DNA of 64,000 nt, taken from assembly GCF_900087055.1 (NCBI RefSeq), contig NZ_LT575468.1:2359773-2423772 (forward strand), written 5' to 3'. The notes beneath the pieces were generated by a model that worked only from the letters and a program-made list of their open reading frames with translations, was not told the DNA's origin and made no database searches. Position numbers and translations under genes: made by a program. Source of the DNA: Plesiomonas shigelloides. GTDB taxonomy: Bacteria > Pseudomonadota > Gammaproteobacteria > Enterobacterales > CAMTGL01. Every line of letters begins with the position of its first letter. Within the stretch, counting starts at the first letter, position 1. Below, piece by piece: positions 41,570 through 50,604 of this stretch.

Positions 41570-42529
41570 TTATAAATCCGTTCTGCTGTAAGGCTCAATC
41601 TCCCCTTCTCGGCGAGTTTTCAGCAATTTCAAAATCCAGATATATTGCTCCGGATTCGGTTTCACCAAGATCTCAATCTCTTCATTCATACGGCGTGCAG
41701 CGACAGCAGGCTCAGCATCTTGCAAATCATCCATCGGCGGACGGATATGCATTTCAAACACGCCTTCTTGGCTGTTATACACCGGGAACAGCGGGATCAC
41801 GGCCGCATTACACACCTTCATCATTTTACCTAAACCTGGCAACGTCGCTTTGTAAGTGGCAAAAAAGTCCACAAACTCACTTTTTTCCGCACCATGGTCT
41901 TGATCCGGTAAATAGTAACCACAGTAACCTTGGCGCACTGAACTTAAAAATGCCTTGATACCGTCTTGGCGCGTATGGAGACGGCCGCCAAAACGCAGAC
42001 GCACACTATTCCAAATCCAATCGACCAGCGGGTTGCGATGCGGATTAAACATCGCAGCAATCGGCATTCCTTTGGACGCCATAATGATGCCGGGAAAATC
42101 AATGGCCCAAGCATGCGGCACCATAAAGATAATGTTCCGACCGGAAGCTTTGACCTGCTCCACATGTTCAAAACCGATAAAACGGGTACGACTGTCTAAA
42201 AACGATTTGCTGCGCAAGGCCAGTTCCGCCATGGCCAGCATGACTTGCGCGGCCGTCGCGAAGGTCTTATCAATCAAGACTTCGCGCTCGGCGTCAGAGA
42301 GTTCAGGAAAGCAGTAAGACAAATTAATGGCGGCGCGTCGGCGCTGACTTTTCGCTACCCGCCCCACAGCACGGCCTACTTTGCCAGCCAATGCATCACG
42401 CACGCGATGGGGTAAAAAAGCCACTAATGCCACCAGCAACAAGCCCAGCCAGACTGGCCAGTAGCGCGGATGCAACATTGCAAGCGTAAACTTCGGTATA
42501 TGCCCTTCGGCTTTTCGTGTCTGTGTCAT
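41570..42529 (-). CDS. lpxM: lipid A myristoyltransferase LpxM
   Basis: LpxM adds the second secondary acyl chain to Kdo2-lipid A in the inner membrane. The 319-residue enzyme matches E. coli LpxM (323): a hydrophobic anchor near residues 22-40 and the HX4D catalytic motif at His139-Asp144 (VPHAWAID). FNPHRNPLVDWIWNSVR, GYYLPDQDHG and EFVDFFATYKATLP follow. A weak GGAATC precedes the ATG. In E. coli lpxM lies beside pykA and mepM; here pykA is close but mepM is eight kilobases away. Confidence 0.96.
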   Translation of the reverse strand: MTQTRKAEGHIPKFTLAMLHPRYWPVWLGLLLVALVAFLPHRVRDALAGKVGRAVGRVAKSQRRRAAINLSYCFPELSDAEREVLIDKTFATAAQVMLAMAELALRSKSFLDSRTRFIGFEHVEQVKASGRNIIFMVPHAWAIDFPGIIMASKGMPIAAMFNPHRNPLVDWIWNSVRLRFGGRLHTRQDGIKAFLSSVRQGYCGYYLPDQDHGAEKSEFVDFFATYKATLPGLGKMMKVCNAAVIPLFPVYNSQEGVFEMHIRPPMDDLQDAEPAVAARRMNEEIEILVKPNPEQYIWILKLLKTRREGEIEPYSRTDL

Positions 42530-42871
42530 GCGGATTCCGGCATTAATAAAAACCGACTTATGATAGGTTGGATCTGTAATTTTGCAATTCTTGTCCGTAC
42601 TTTTCGGCCTTTTTCTGGGCGCACATTTCGTTCAGACTCACGGTGCCGTTGACGTTATGATCCCTTTACCTTTTATACAAAACAGAGTGACGTCAATTTA
42701 GCCTCTCTCGGTAACTGCCTCACTTTTCTGCATTATTACAGTAAAACTTCAACCAATTCGTTACCGCTTTAGAGTAACTATCTTGTGAATTGGACTTTTT
42801 CAGCATAAGTCGCCTAGTATGGCGCAGTAAATTTCAGTAACGTTTGGATAAAATTTTTAGGGAGTGGCCTG
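42530..42871. other. divergent gap between lpxM and the META-domain gene
   Basis: This 342-base gap is A+T-rich and should carry the two divergent promoters. I see no operator, repeat or frame worth naming. Confidence 0.5.
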
Positions 42872-43531
42872 ATGCATTTACGTTCTCTTTCGCTGATCAC
42901 CGCAGTAGCCCTGCTGGCAGGATGTAATACCATGCAAAATCACATCGAGAATATTGACGGACGTTGGCAACAGACCAACAACTCCGCCGACAGCAAACCT
43001 GCCACTCTGGATATCCAGCAAGGTCATTTGGCAGCATTTGCCGGCTGTAACCGCATGATGGGCGCTGCCAGTGTCGAAAATAATCAACTGGTGGTAAAGC
43101 AATTGGCCGCCAGCATGATGATGTGTGAGCCACAAGCCATGGAGCGTGAGCAAGCGTTCTCAACCTTCTTGGCCAGCAGCCCGACGATTTCCCTAAAGGA
43201 CAATCAGCTGACCTTAACCCAAGGTGATACCCGTTACCAATTTAGCGCTCAACCCGCATTAGCTGAGGGCGTAACCAAATTTATCTATGTTGCCGCCGAA
43301 CGCAAACCGTGCATGGGCGTAGCGCCACAATCTTGCCTGCAGATCCGTGAAGACAGCAACGCGCCGTGGCAAAACTATTACGGCACCATCGAAGGCTTTG
43401 AGCCAGAGCCAGGGATCAGCTACCGCCTGCGTATCAAAGAGTTCGAGGTAGCAAACCCTCCAGCCGACGGCTCCTCTAAGCGTTGGGTGCTGGATATGAT
43501 TGTCGAATCTGCGGTAGTCGACGCCCAGTAA
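42872..43531 (+). CDS. META and DUF4377 domain lipoprotein
   Basis: This 219-residue protein is a lipoprotein by its lipobox LLAGC at residues 14-18. An N-terminal META domain (HslJ-like; DGRWQQTNN, AFAGCNRMMGAASVENN) is followed by a C-terminal DUF4377 domain (FIYVAAERKPCMGVAPQSCLQIRED through RWVLDMIVE). META proteins such as HslJ are linked to stress and antibiotic tolerance in E. coli; DUF4377 is of unknown function. GGAGTG lies 5 bases before the ATG. It is a single-gene unit with a following hairpin (43610). Confidence 0.83.
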   Translation: MHLRSLSLITAVALLAGCNTMQNHIENIDGRWQQTNNSADSKPATLDIQQGHLAAFAGCNRMMGAASVENNQLVVKQLAASMMMCEPQAMEREQAFSTFLASSPTISLKDNQLTLTQGDTRYQFSAQPALAEGVTKFIYVAAERKPCMGVAPQSCLQIREDSNAPWQNYYGTIEGFEPEPGISYRLRIKEFEVANPPADGSSKRWVLDMIVESAVVDAQ

Positions 43532-43879
43532 TCCTAGTCATCCTCTACGGGCGGCATAGCTTAAGCTCTATATCAGCGGCCTCAACACCAGCCGCCTTAG
43601 CAAATCGCGCCATACCGGACTCTTCTGTCGGTATGGTCGTTTTACCAGCAACATGAACAATCATGCAGCCATGCCAGCCTAATTCTGCTCGCCATCTAGC
43701 CACACCATTTAACGCACACCGCCTCACTCGCAATCAACGGCACCAAGTATACCAAACAGAAATAGCAAAACTCGAAATTCCGAAAATAGCCGCAAAAAAA
43801 TAAATGGTTTACGTGCTATAATAGTTTACTGCAATATAATCCCATCAATGCGACTTCGTACTGAATACATGTATTAATT
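43532..43879. other. gap between the META-domain gene and the dCache-EAL gene
   Basis: This 348-base gap contains a terminator-like hairpin (43610-43643) and then a very A+T-rich tract with two TATAAT hexamers (43817-43822, 43835-43840) before the EAL gene; either could be its -10. A 62-codon minus frame (43545-43733) lacks a ribosome binding site. Confidence 0.55.
43610..43643 (+). terminator. likely terminator of the META-domain gene
   Basis: CCATACCG (43610-43617) pairs perfectly with CGGTATGG (43629-43636), an 11-base loop, followed by TCGTTTT. The T tract is short, so strength is uncertain. Confidence 0.6.
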
Positions 43880-46483
43880 ATGTCCTTGTCTGCAAAGCTG
43901 TCTGGCCGCTTATCATTAAAACTTGTTGTCACCATTTTATTTCTGACAGCGATCAGTGCGATTTTTGGTGTATCGATGATCATCCAATATCGTAATGAAA
44001 CCGCGATGATCGAAGATTTAAGCGAGCGTATTGCGTCAACGTGGGCACAATTGGTACGAAATGATCTGAATAATTACCTGAGCGCACCGCCACAAGCCAA
44101 TGCGGTTATTGCCATCAGCTTAAAATCAGCACCGCATATCAATACACAAAACCTGACCGAAATAACGCCACACCTTTACGACACAATTAGTCGCGTATTT
44201 ACCAATGTTCCACAGTTAAGTTTTGTCGCCATCGGCACCACTGACGGTAACTATGCCGGCGTCAGCCGTGAAATTGTGAAGAATAAATATACCCTGACCT
44301 TAAAAGACAGCACCACCGGCGGGGCATTAATGTTCTACACCGATATGGAGCCAACCTCTGCGGTCTTGAACAAATTTGATATTTACGATCCACGCGTTCG
44401 CCCTTGGTATCGCGACTCCGATACCCGCAAAATCTCGCTGTGGACGAAAGCCTATCAAGATTATGATGCCAATCGCGGAGTGACTATCTCCTATTCCACG
44501 CCCGCCTACGATAAAGATAATCGTTATATCGGTATTATCACGTCTGATATTAAATTGAATGGATTTAACCGTTTCTTGCGCAACGTGGCCGGACTTGGTA
44601 ATTCAGTGATCCTGATTTTAAATGAAGAAAATCAGATTATTTCCCATTCCACCGATGAGCTCACCGAGCATAAAAGCAACATTATTGATTTTAGTTCGAT
44701 GGAAGATCCAAAACTATTACGCCCAGAACAAAGTCAAAATCCCTTAGTGCGTGTCGCAGCACCGCTCATGTCCGTGTCCGACAATCAATCCCACTCATTC
44801 ACGCTTAACGGTGAAACGTATTTCATCCGCATGATGAGTGTCGGTAATGAACTGAATCTGAAAAATTGGAAAGTTGCCGTTATCGTCGCGGAAAAAGATT
44901 TGATTGGTAGCCTGCATGAAGATCGCCGTACTACGATTATTTGGATCCTGTGCATCTTTGCTAGCGGCGTGATTTTAACTTGGTTTGCATTATCAAAAGT
45001 CACCACACCAATCTTGAGTGTGGCCCACGCTGCGCGTCTGTTAACGCGCCAACAGTGGTTACCGGTCAAACAAGATCAGTTTGAGCTGAAAGAAATTCGC
45101 CTGCTTAACACGGCCTTTAATGACATGTCGCGCTCGCTATCCGATGCATTCCATGAGTTGGAATATAGCATCGAGTATGACGCCAATACCGCGTTGATGA
45201 ACCGCACCGGCTTTAAAAAATGGCTGAATAACCAGTACGCCGACGATAGCCACACTGCGCCATCACTATCCGGACTGGTGCTGGTCAACATCAACAACAC
45301 CGATGTGATCAAAAACAGTCTTGGCGATGACAGCCTCAATGAGCTGTATCGTCTGATCAGCGCGCGCTTACAGCAATACATCATAGAACTGGATCTGAGT
45401 GTAATTGCCGTTAAAAGTGCTGATCATGAATTTATGCTGGCGTATCTCACGCCGCATGAATATGACTACCACAAACTGATCCACGTGTTTTACGAATCGT
45501 TCAAACTGCACAACGATGATGTCTTAATCACGGTGAATCTGGGTTATCTCAATCGCCCCTTTGCTGCAGCGAAATTGCAAGAGGCCTACACCCAGGCCAG
45601 CATTGCCCTGTCAGCGGCGCGCAAGCAAGGGGAAAACACCGGCGTTGCCTACGACAAAACGCTGGATGCCAATGTCGGGCTCTCAACCCAAATTCTGACC
45701 CACCTCAATTATGCACTCGAGCAAGATGAGCTCTACCTGCATTATCAGCCGATTATTGCCCTTGATAGTGAGCGCATTATTGGCGCTGAAGTGCTGATCC
45801 GCTGGCAATCGCCGATCTTGGGCTTTGTCAGTCCGGCGCAGTTTATCCCGATTGCAGAAAAATCCGGCTTGATCCTGCCGCTCGGCTCATGGGTGTTGCA
45901 GCAAGCTTGCCACGCCGTGGCGCATAAGATCCGTGAGCAACACTGGCCAGCCAATTTCGAGTTGCACGTTAATCTGTCGGTACGGCAACTGATGCAAGCG
46001 GACTTCGTCCAACGGGTGACTCAATGTCTGCACGATGCCGGCCTACCCGCGACAAACTTGACGCTCGAAATCACCGAGTCCATGTTGATTGAAAACTTGA
46101 GCTTTATCGATGAGCGGTTACGTGAACTGCGCCAACACGGGATCCGTATCGCCATCGATGACTTCGGTACCGGCTACTCGAGTCTGTCTCACCTGTACAA
46201 ACTGAGCTTTGATTGCCTGAAAGTCGACCGCATTTTCGTCAGTGGCCTACTCGATAGCCAAAACTGCGCCGCAGTGCTTAATTCGGTGGTGCAGCTGGCG
46301 CACGGTTTTAGTGTCCCGATGGTGGCCGAAGGGGTAGAAAAGCGCGAAGAAGCTGAGTTACTGCGTAAAATGGGCGCACAAAAAGCGCAGGGCTACTATT
46401 TCAGTCGCCCAGTTCCTCTGGAACAATGGGCTATCGATGATACGACAGGACAACACCGGCTATACATCCTGCCGAATAGCTAA
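43880..46483 (+). CDS. membrane c-di-GMP phosphodiesterase, dCache - degenerate GGDEF - EAL
   Basis: The 867-residue protein has a first span (about 14-33) and a periplasmic dCache-like sensor containing DIYDPRVRPWYRD and YSTPAYDKDNRYIG. A second span (about 350-368) and a HAMP-like linker follow, then a GGDEF fold whose active motif is lost (ADHEF at 514-518). A complete EAL domain ends the protein. The EAL motif is EVL (637-639), with ITESM, the DDFGTGYSSLSHL loop 6 block, LKVDR and AEGVE all present, so hydrolysis of c-di-GMP is likely. The degenerate GGDEF may bind GTP or regulate. Confidence 0.88.
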   Translation: MSLSAKLSGRLSLKLVVTILFLTAISAIFGVSMIIQYRNETAMIEDLSERIASTWAQLVRNDLNNYLSAPPQANAVIAISLKSAPHINTQNLTEITPHLYDTISRVFTNVPQLSFVAIGTTDGNYAGVSREIVKNKYTLTLKDSTTGGALMFYTDMEPTSAVLNKFDIYDPRVRPWYRDSDTRKISLWTKAYQDYDANRGVTISYSTPAYDKDNRYIGIITSDIKLNGFNRFLRNVAGLGNSVILILNEENQIISHSTDELTEHKSNIIDFSSMEDPKLLRPEQSQNPLVRVAAPLMSVSDNQSHSFTLNGETYFIRMMSVGNELNLKNWKVAVIVAEKDLIGSLHEDRRTTIIWILCIFASGVILTWFALSKVTTPILSVAHAARLLTRQQWLPVKQDQFELKEIRLLNTAFNDMSRSLSDAFHELEYSIEYDANTALMNRTGFKKWLNNQYADDSHTAPSLSGLVLVNINNTDVIKNSLGDDSLNELYRLISARLQQYIIELDLSVIAVKSADHEFMLAYLTPHEYDYHKLIHVFYESFKLHNDDVLITVNLGYLNRPFAAAKLQEAYTQASIALSAARKQGENTGVAYDKTLDANVGLSTQILTHLNYALEQDELYLHYQPIIALDSERIIGAEVLIRWQSPILGFVSPAQFIPIAEKSGLILPLGSWVLQQACHAVAHKIREQHWPANFELHVNLSVRQLMQADFVQRVTQCLHDAGLPATNLTLEITESMLIENLSFIDERLRELRQHGIRIAIDDFGTGYSSLSHLYKLSFDCLKVDRIFVSGLLDSQNCAAVLNSVVQLAHGFSVPMVAEGVEKREEAELLRKMGAQKAQGYYFSRPVPLEQWAIDDTTGQHRLYILPNS

Positions 46484-46507
46484 CCGCCGGTCTATCAGGG
46501 AACAGGA

Positions 46508-46954
46508 ATGACGATGAGTACTGATGCCACTTTCCAACTGCATCCACAACTGGCGGCAGATACCACTTGCCTTGGGCATTATCCACTCAGTGACGTGCTG
46601 CTGTGCCGCGAAGGACAACTGCCGTGGATCATCTTGGTTCCGCGCCAGATGGGCATTCGCGAAATTTATGAACTCAGCGACGCCGACCAAATCCAGTTAC
46701 TGCGCGAATCTAGCGCTGTCTCGCGCGTCATTAACGCGCTTTATCAGCCAGACAAGCTCAATATCGCCGCCATCGGGAACATGGTGCCACAGTTGCACCT
46801 GCATCATGTCGGACGCTTTAGCAGCGATCCTGTCTGGCCAGCGCCTATTTGGGGTCGCCTGACCGCCAGCTGGCGCAGTGAAGAGCAGCAACAAGCCGAA
46901 ATGCGTAAGTTACAACAAGCACTGGCGGATACCGCAGACTTTATCGCGGCCTAA
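46508..46954 (+). CDS. HIT family protein
   Basis: A 148-residue histidine triad protein with the HIT core near residues 85-105: NMVPQLHLHHVGRF. The first His of the triad is a Gln, as in a common proteobacterial subfamily. HIT enzymes hydrolyse or transfer nucleotides such as Ap4A; this subgroup has no assigned substrate. SDPVWPAPIWG after the motif is typical. Two close ATG codons (46508 and 46514) share one ribosome binding site, so the start may be either. It follows the EAL gene by 24 bases, so the two may form an operon. A terminator follows at 47029. Confidence 0.82.
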   Translation: MTMSTDATFQLHPQLAADTTCLGHYPLSDVLLCREGQLPWIILVPRQMGIREIYELSDADQIQLLRESSAVSRVINALYQPDKLNIAAIGNMVPQLHLHHVGRFSSDPVWPAPIWGRLTASWRSEEQQQAEMRKLQQALADTADFIAA

Positions 46955-47028
46955 TATTCTGGGTTAATCCGGTTACGCTGTTACGATTATTCCGTTAAGG
47001 CTATTGGATATAACGCAGAGCAGTGCAT

Positions 47029-47058
47029 AAAAAAAACCGGCCAATCAGCCGGTTTTTT
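47029..47058. terminator. terminator between the HIT gene and feoC
   Basis: ACCGGC (47036-47041) pairs with GCCGGT (47048-47053) around CAATCA, with A-run before and T6 after. It can serve the HIT gene and, in reverse, feoABC. Confidence 0.85.
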
Positions 47059-47090
47059 ATTCGCGTAATCCACTCAAGTGACCACAAGCT

Positions 47091-47333
47091 TCAATGACGC
47101 ACCACTAGCGCAATGCCCTGTGCATCGAGCCAACGGTAGTACACCTCTTGCGCCGCGCCGCAGCAAGAGCCGCCGCACACTTTTTGCTCGTCCTTACTGA
47201 CCCGCCCTTTACGCATCCATACCTGCAGCATCGCATCAACACCATCTTCGCTGCTGTTCAATTGACGAGCCAGATCCTTACGGGTCATACGGCCATGTTT
47301 TTGTAAAAGATCGCGCAGGTCTTGTAAGATCAT
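47091..47333 (-). CDS. feoC: FeoC-like iron transport regulator
   Basis: An 80-residue winged-helix protein (FeoC family) with the helix-turn-helix RMTRKDLARQLNSSEDGVDAML. The wing carries Cys53, Cys57 and Cys58 (CGGSCCG) and a YRW near residue 68, the site of the family's Fe-S cluster. In relatives FeoC binds FeoB and shields it or senses iron and oxygen. The C-terminus is somewhat longer than in E. coli. The ATG overlaps the feoB stop by 4 bases. Confidence 0.9.
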   Translation of the reverse strand: MILQDLRDLLQKHGRMTRKDLARQLNSSEDGVDAMLQVWMRKGRVSKDEQKVCGGSCCGAAQEVYYRWLDAQGIALVVRH

Positions 47334-49612
47334 GCCAATTTCACCTGTTGAGATTGTTGACGGCTTCCCTTAACCCGCATGACTGCAATGGTGATAAGGA
47401 ATATGCCACCGGTAATGGCCAACCACATCGCACTTTGTGCCGGATGCTGGCTAAAGTGCATGATTTGGTAGAACCACGTACCCACCACATACGCCAGCAG
47501 CATGGTCCAGCCCGCTACAAACAGCGCCCAGTTACGGCCAACTTCTCGCACAAAAGCGCCCATCGCCGCCACACACGGGGTATACAGCAGCACAAACAGC
47601 AAGTAACTAAAGGCTGCCGCAGGGCCAGCAAAGTTCTGTGACAGCTTATCAAACGTCGAAGTATTCACTTCCTGCGCTTCTGCTGCCGCGGTGCGATCCG
47701 AGGTATCACCCACACTGATATCGAGTGGATCGGCCAGATTAATACTGAGCAGATTTTCTGGGATAGTCAGCAGCGCTTCTTTGAACGAGGCAAAGAAGTT
47801 GTACTCATCGCCAGCATCCGCCGGTTCACCGCTATACAACGCGTTGAGCGTACCCACGACCGCTTCTTTGGCGAAGATCCCGGTAATAATACCGACCGTG
47901 GCCGGCCAGTTATCTTTCTCAATACCGATTGGCGCCAAAACAGGCGTCACATCTTTCGCTACCTGAGCCAACACAGAATTTTCTGTGTTTTGATTACCAA
48001 ACGAACCATCGGTACCCAGGGAGTTAAAGAAGCCCAAGGCGGCCACGACCAGCACAATGGTCTTACCGGCACCAAACACGAAGTTTTTCAGTTTTTGCCA
48101 GGTTTTCAGCCCGATATTACGCAGTGTCGGCCACTCATAATCCGGCATATCCATCACAAAGCTTTCACTGATCCCCGGCAGCAAGGTTTTACGCAGCAGC
48201 AAACCGGTAAAGACCGCCACCAAAATACCAATCAGGTATAACGCAAACACTACATTTTGCGCCGATGATGGGAAGAACGCCGTTGCAAACAACGCATATA
48301 CCGGCAGACGTGCGCCACACGACATAAATGGCGTCATCATCACGGTAAGCAAGCGCTCACGTTCTTGTGTCAGGGTACGGGTTGCCATGATAGCCGGCAC
48401 GTTACAGCCAAAGCCGATCACCAACGGTACAAACGAGCGCCCCGGCAAACCGATTTTCTGCATCAGCTTATCAAGCACAAACGCCGCGCGCGCCATGTAC
48501 CCCGAACCTTCGAGAATGGCCATGAACAGATACAAGCAACCAATGACCGGAATAAAGGTCGCCACGGTCTGAATACCGGCACCAAAACCATCCGCCAGTA
48601 ACGTCACCAGCCACACTGGCAATACACCATCCAGCAGATGATGCGTGCCGTCGACCAACAGCGCACCTACCGAGATATCGAAAAAGTCGATAAACGAGCT
48701 ACCAATCTTGATGGAGAACACAAACATCAAGTACATCACCAATAAGAAAATCGGCAGCCCCAAATAGCGGTTCAGTACTACCTTATCGATACGCTCACTG
48801 GTTTTGTGACTCACCATTCCCACGTGTTTGCGGGTTTTCTGACACAGATGATGGATAAAGCTGTAACGTACATCAGCAATTTGCAAATCGGTATCTACTG
48901 CTTGCTCTAAATGCCGTAAATGCTGCGCCACCAAGGTCTGGTTTTCCGCGCTCAGACGGCCTTCAACCAAACGGTCATGTTCTAACAAACGCAGCGCAAG
49001 TGAGCGACTACTCGCTTGCTCATTCTGCGGGCAATAAGGCACCAGCAGTTGCAGAGTGTTTTCTACCGCCTCACCATAATCGAGTTGCAGTTTGGTTGGT
49101 GTCACACCATTCGCCAGCATATCCACCAGCTCGCGACGAAACTGCATCACCTGCTGATGGTTATGCGCTGAAATAGCAAACACCGGACAGCCCAACATCT
49201 GCGACAGCAATGGCACATTGATCTGCTGGCGATTACGCTCCAGCGCATCCGTTTTGTTGATCACCACAATCACCGGACGACCGGTTTCCAACAACTGCAG
49301 CGTCAAATACAGGCTACGCTCCAGCGCAGAGGCATCAACGATGTTCAAAATCACATCCGCCGGCATCGACTCGACCACAATGGTGGCCAGCTGCTCGTCT
49401 TTACCGCTATCAACGTTATCACCTGACAGCGAGTACACCCCCGGCAAGTCAGTGATCTGAAGTTGGTGCTCACCGACTTTGCAGTGACCGGTTTTTTTCT
49501 CAACCGTCACACCGCTCCAGTTGCCCACTTGCTGGCGCGCACCGGTTAACCCGTTAAAAAGGGAGGTCTTACCGCTGTTCGGATTACCAACGGTTAACAA
49601 CGAAAAATTCAT
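47330..49612 (-). CDS. feoB: ferrous iron transporter FeoB
   Basis: FeoB is the inner-membrane Fe2+ permease with an N-terminal G domain. The 760-residue product has G1 GNPNSGKTSLFN, G2 around NWSGVTVEKK, G3 DLPG and G4 NKTD, a GDI region, then gate domains with VIGFGCNVPAIMATRTL and the C-terminal GIFAKEAVVGTLN repeat. It is close in length to E. coli FeoB (773). GAGG lies 7 bases before the ATG. It is co-transcribed with feoA upstream (ATGA overlap) and feoC downstream. Confidence 0.97.
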   Translation of the reverse strand: MNFSLLTVGNPNSGKTSLFNGLTGARQQVGNWSGVTVEKKTGHCKVGEHQLQITDLPGVYSLSGDNVDSGKDEQLATIVVESMPADVILNIVDASALERSLYLTLQLLETGRPVIVVINKTDALERNRQQINVPLLSQMLGCPVFAISAHNHQQVMQFRRELVDMLANGVTPTKLQLDYGEAVENTLQLLVPYCPQNEQASSRSLALRLLEHDRLVEGRLSAENQTLVAQHLRHLEQAVDTDLQIADVRYSFIHHLCQKTRKHVGMVSHKTSERIDKVVLNRYLGLPIFLLVMYLMFVFSIKIGSSFIDFFDISVGALLVDGTHHLLDGVLPVWLVTLLADGFGAGIQTVATFIPVIGCLYLFMAILEGSGYMARAAFVLDKLMQKIGLPGRSFVPLVIGFGCNVPAIMATRTLTQERERLLTVMMTPFMSCGARLPVYALFATAFFPSSAQNVVFALYLIGILVAVFTGLLLRKTLLPGISESFVMDMPDYEWPTLRNIGLKTWQKLKNFVFGAGKTIVLVVAALGFFNSLGTDGSFGNQNTENSVLAQVAKDVTPVLAPIGIEKDNWPATVGIITGIFAKEAVVGTLNALYSGEPADAGDEYNFFASFKEALLTIPENLLSINLADPLDISVGDTSDRTAAAEAQEVNTSTFDKLSQNFAGPAAAFSYLLFVLLYTPCVAAMGAFVREVGRNWALFVAGWTMLLAYVVGTWFYQIMHFSQHPAQSAMWLAITGGIFLITIAVMRVKGSRQQSQQVKLA

Positions 49613-49842
49613 GCCAAAACCTCAACATCGATGCCTGCGGCAATGGTACGGCGCAGAGCGATATTGACTCCGCAAATCTCAATCTGTAACGGATCGCCCA
49701 ACGGGGCAAAACGCACTACGTGGATCTCACTGGAAGGCAGCACTCCCAGTACCATCAATTTTTTACGCAATGGGCGATCCAGACGCTGCATATTGACTAC
49801 GCGCGCCTTGTCTCCCACCTTCAACTCAGCCAACGTCACCAT
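49609..49842 (-). CDS. feoA: ferrous iron transport protein FeoA
   Basis: FeoA is a small SH3-like cytoplasmic protein needed for FeoB function. The 77-residue product has KVGDKARVV, the RKKLMVLGVLPSSEIHVVRFAPLGDP core and IALRRTIAAGIDVEV at the end. The ATG at 49842 is preferred over the TTG at 49848. It is the first gene of feoABC, downstream of a Fur box. Confidence 0.94.
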   Translation of the reverse strand: MVTLAELKVGDKARVVNMQRLDRPLRKKLMVLGVLPSSEIHVVRFAPLGDPLQIEICGVNIALRRTIAAGIDVEVLA

Positions 49843-49869
49843 GTTCAAATCGCCAAAAAGATTAAATAA

Positions 49870-49889
49870 GATATATTATCATTATCATT
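49870..49889. promoter_or_regulatory. Fur box upstream of feoA
   Basis: On the minus strand the sequence reads AATGATAATGATAATATATC, with three overlapping GATAAT-type hexamers. It agrees with the first 12 bases of the Fur consensus GATAATGATAATCATTATC, with a weaker right arm. It lies about 30-45 bases before feoA. Confidence 0.78.
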
Positions 49890-50100
49890 ATTGTACGGGT
49901 TTCATAGCAAGCACTTTTTGCCAAAGATCAAACTTTCCCTGCTCAATCGCTATCCATGTCACTCAGCTCTCCACCACACTCGCTACGATTGTGCAACATG
50001 TCTCGCATAAATTAGCTAAAGGTAGCTGAAACGATAAAACTCATGGTGCGCATGCTAATAAATTCGTTACAAAACTGGTATAAACGGTTAAGTCAGAACA

Positions 50101-50128
50101 TTGAGTTACATAAATCTCTCTGTATTAG
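50101..50128 (+). promoter_or_regulatory. possible sigma-70 promoter of the candidate sRNA
   Basis: TTGAGT (50101-50106) and TATTAG (50123-50128) form a plausible -35/-10 pair with a 16-base spacer. They lie just upstream of the hairpin-rich segment that ends in a terminator. Confidence 0.35.
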
Positions 50129-50134
50129 ATATTT

Positions 50135-50258
50135 TTATGTCCGTTCATGATATCTACCGATTTATCAGAGAGTGTGGCCCCTAGGCCATGCTCCCGGCAG
50201 CAAGCGAAGGTGTCATTGGCACCCGTGGCACGTCATCTGGCCTGCCACGTCAATTTTT
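50135..50258 (+). ncRNA. candidate orphan small RNA between feoA and mepM
   Basis: The ~124-base segment contains TGGCC-CCTA-GGCCA, then GGTG-TCATTGG-CACC, then a strong hairpin. In that hairpin CGTGGCA (50224-50230) pairs with TGCCACG (50243-50249), and TCAATTTTTTT follows, a good rho-independent terminator not attached to any plus-strand gene. A promoter-like pair lies just upstream. No known RNA family is recognised. This is a prediction from structure. Confidence 0.4.
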
Positions 50259-50543
50259 TTACCTCCTCTCTTTTACCGCCTCGCTCTCCGTGACAAGACT
50301 GTTTTCTCTTTCCTCTCTTTTGGTTGGGCCTAGCCACAGCAATTCACACTCTGATTCTAGGCATTTAAGGCTGGGCAGACTCTCACCCTGGGGTATTCCG
50401 ACACTTATCCCCACTGAACATCTGTTATCCGCCGCAACTTACTAACATTGATCGTGTATTGGTCGCGCCATGCCGGTTTACGGCTCTCGCATAACCCGCT
50501 CGCCTAGCAAGCACAGATAAAACATGGGATAGAACGCGCAGAT

Positions 50544-50577
50544 AAAAAAAGCCCGCAGACTCTGCGGGCTTTTTTCA
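50544..50577 (-). terminator. terminator after mepM
   Basis: GCCCGCAGA and TCTGCGGGC pair around a single C, with A7 on the left and T6 on the right. On the minus strand this lies 28 bases after the mepM stop. Confidence 0.88.
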
Positions 50578-50604
50578 TGTAGAAAGATATGCGTAACGGA
50601 TTGA

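Larger units (their letters stand above)
49843..50604. other. noncoding stretch between feoA and mepM
   Basis: This 760-base stretch holds the Fur box (49870-49889), a candidate plus-strand small RNA (50135-50258), and the mepM terminator (50544-50577). An 85-codon plus frame (50188-50445) crosses the sRNA terminator and does not look like a protein. Confidence 0.65.

Noticed and set aside
43545-43733. 62-codon minus-strand frame behind the META-domain gene
   Set aside because: TTG start, no ribosome binding site, and it runs across the likely terminator hairpin at 43610-43643.
46758-46900. HIT protein judged defective because the first triad His is Gln
   Set aside because: A Gln at this position is normal in this proteobacterial subfamily, so loss of function cannot be concluded.
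42872-49889. Genomic island or mobile element
   Set aside because: No integrase, transposase, tRNA gene or flanking repeat is present, and base use resembles the neighbours.
50188-50445. 85-codon plus-strand frame in the feoA-mepM gap
   Set aside because: It crosses a strong terminator hairpin and T7 tract and shows low-complexity Ser/Leu content without a ribosome binding site.
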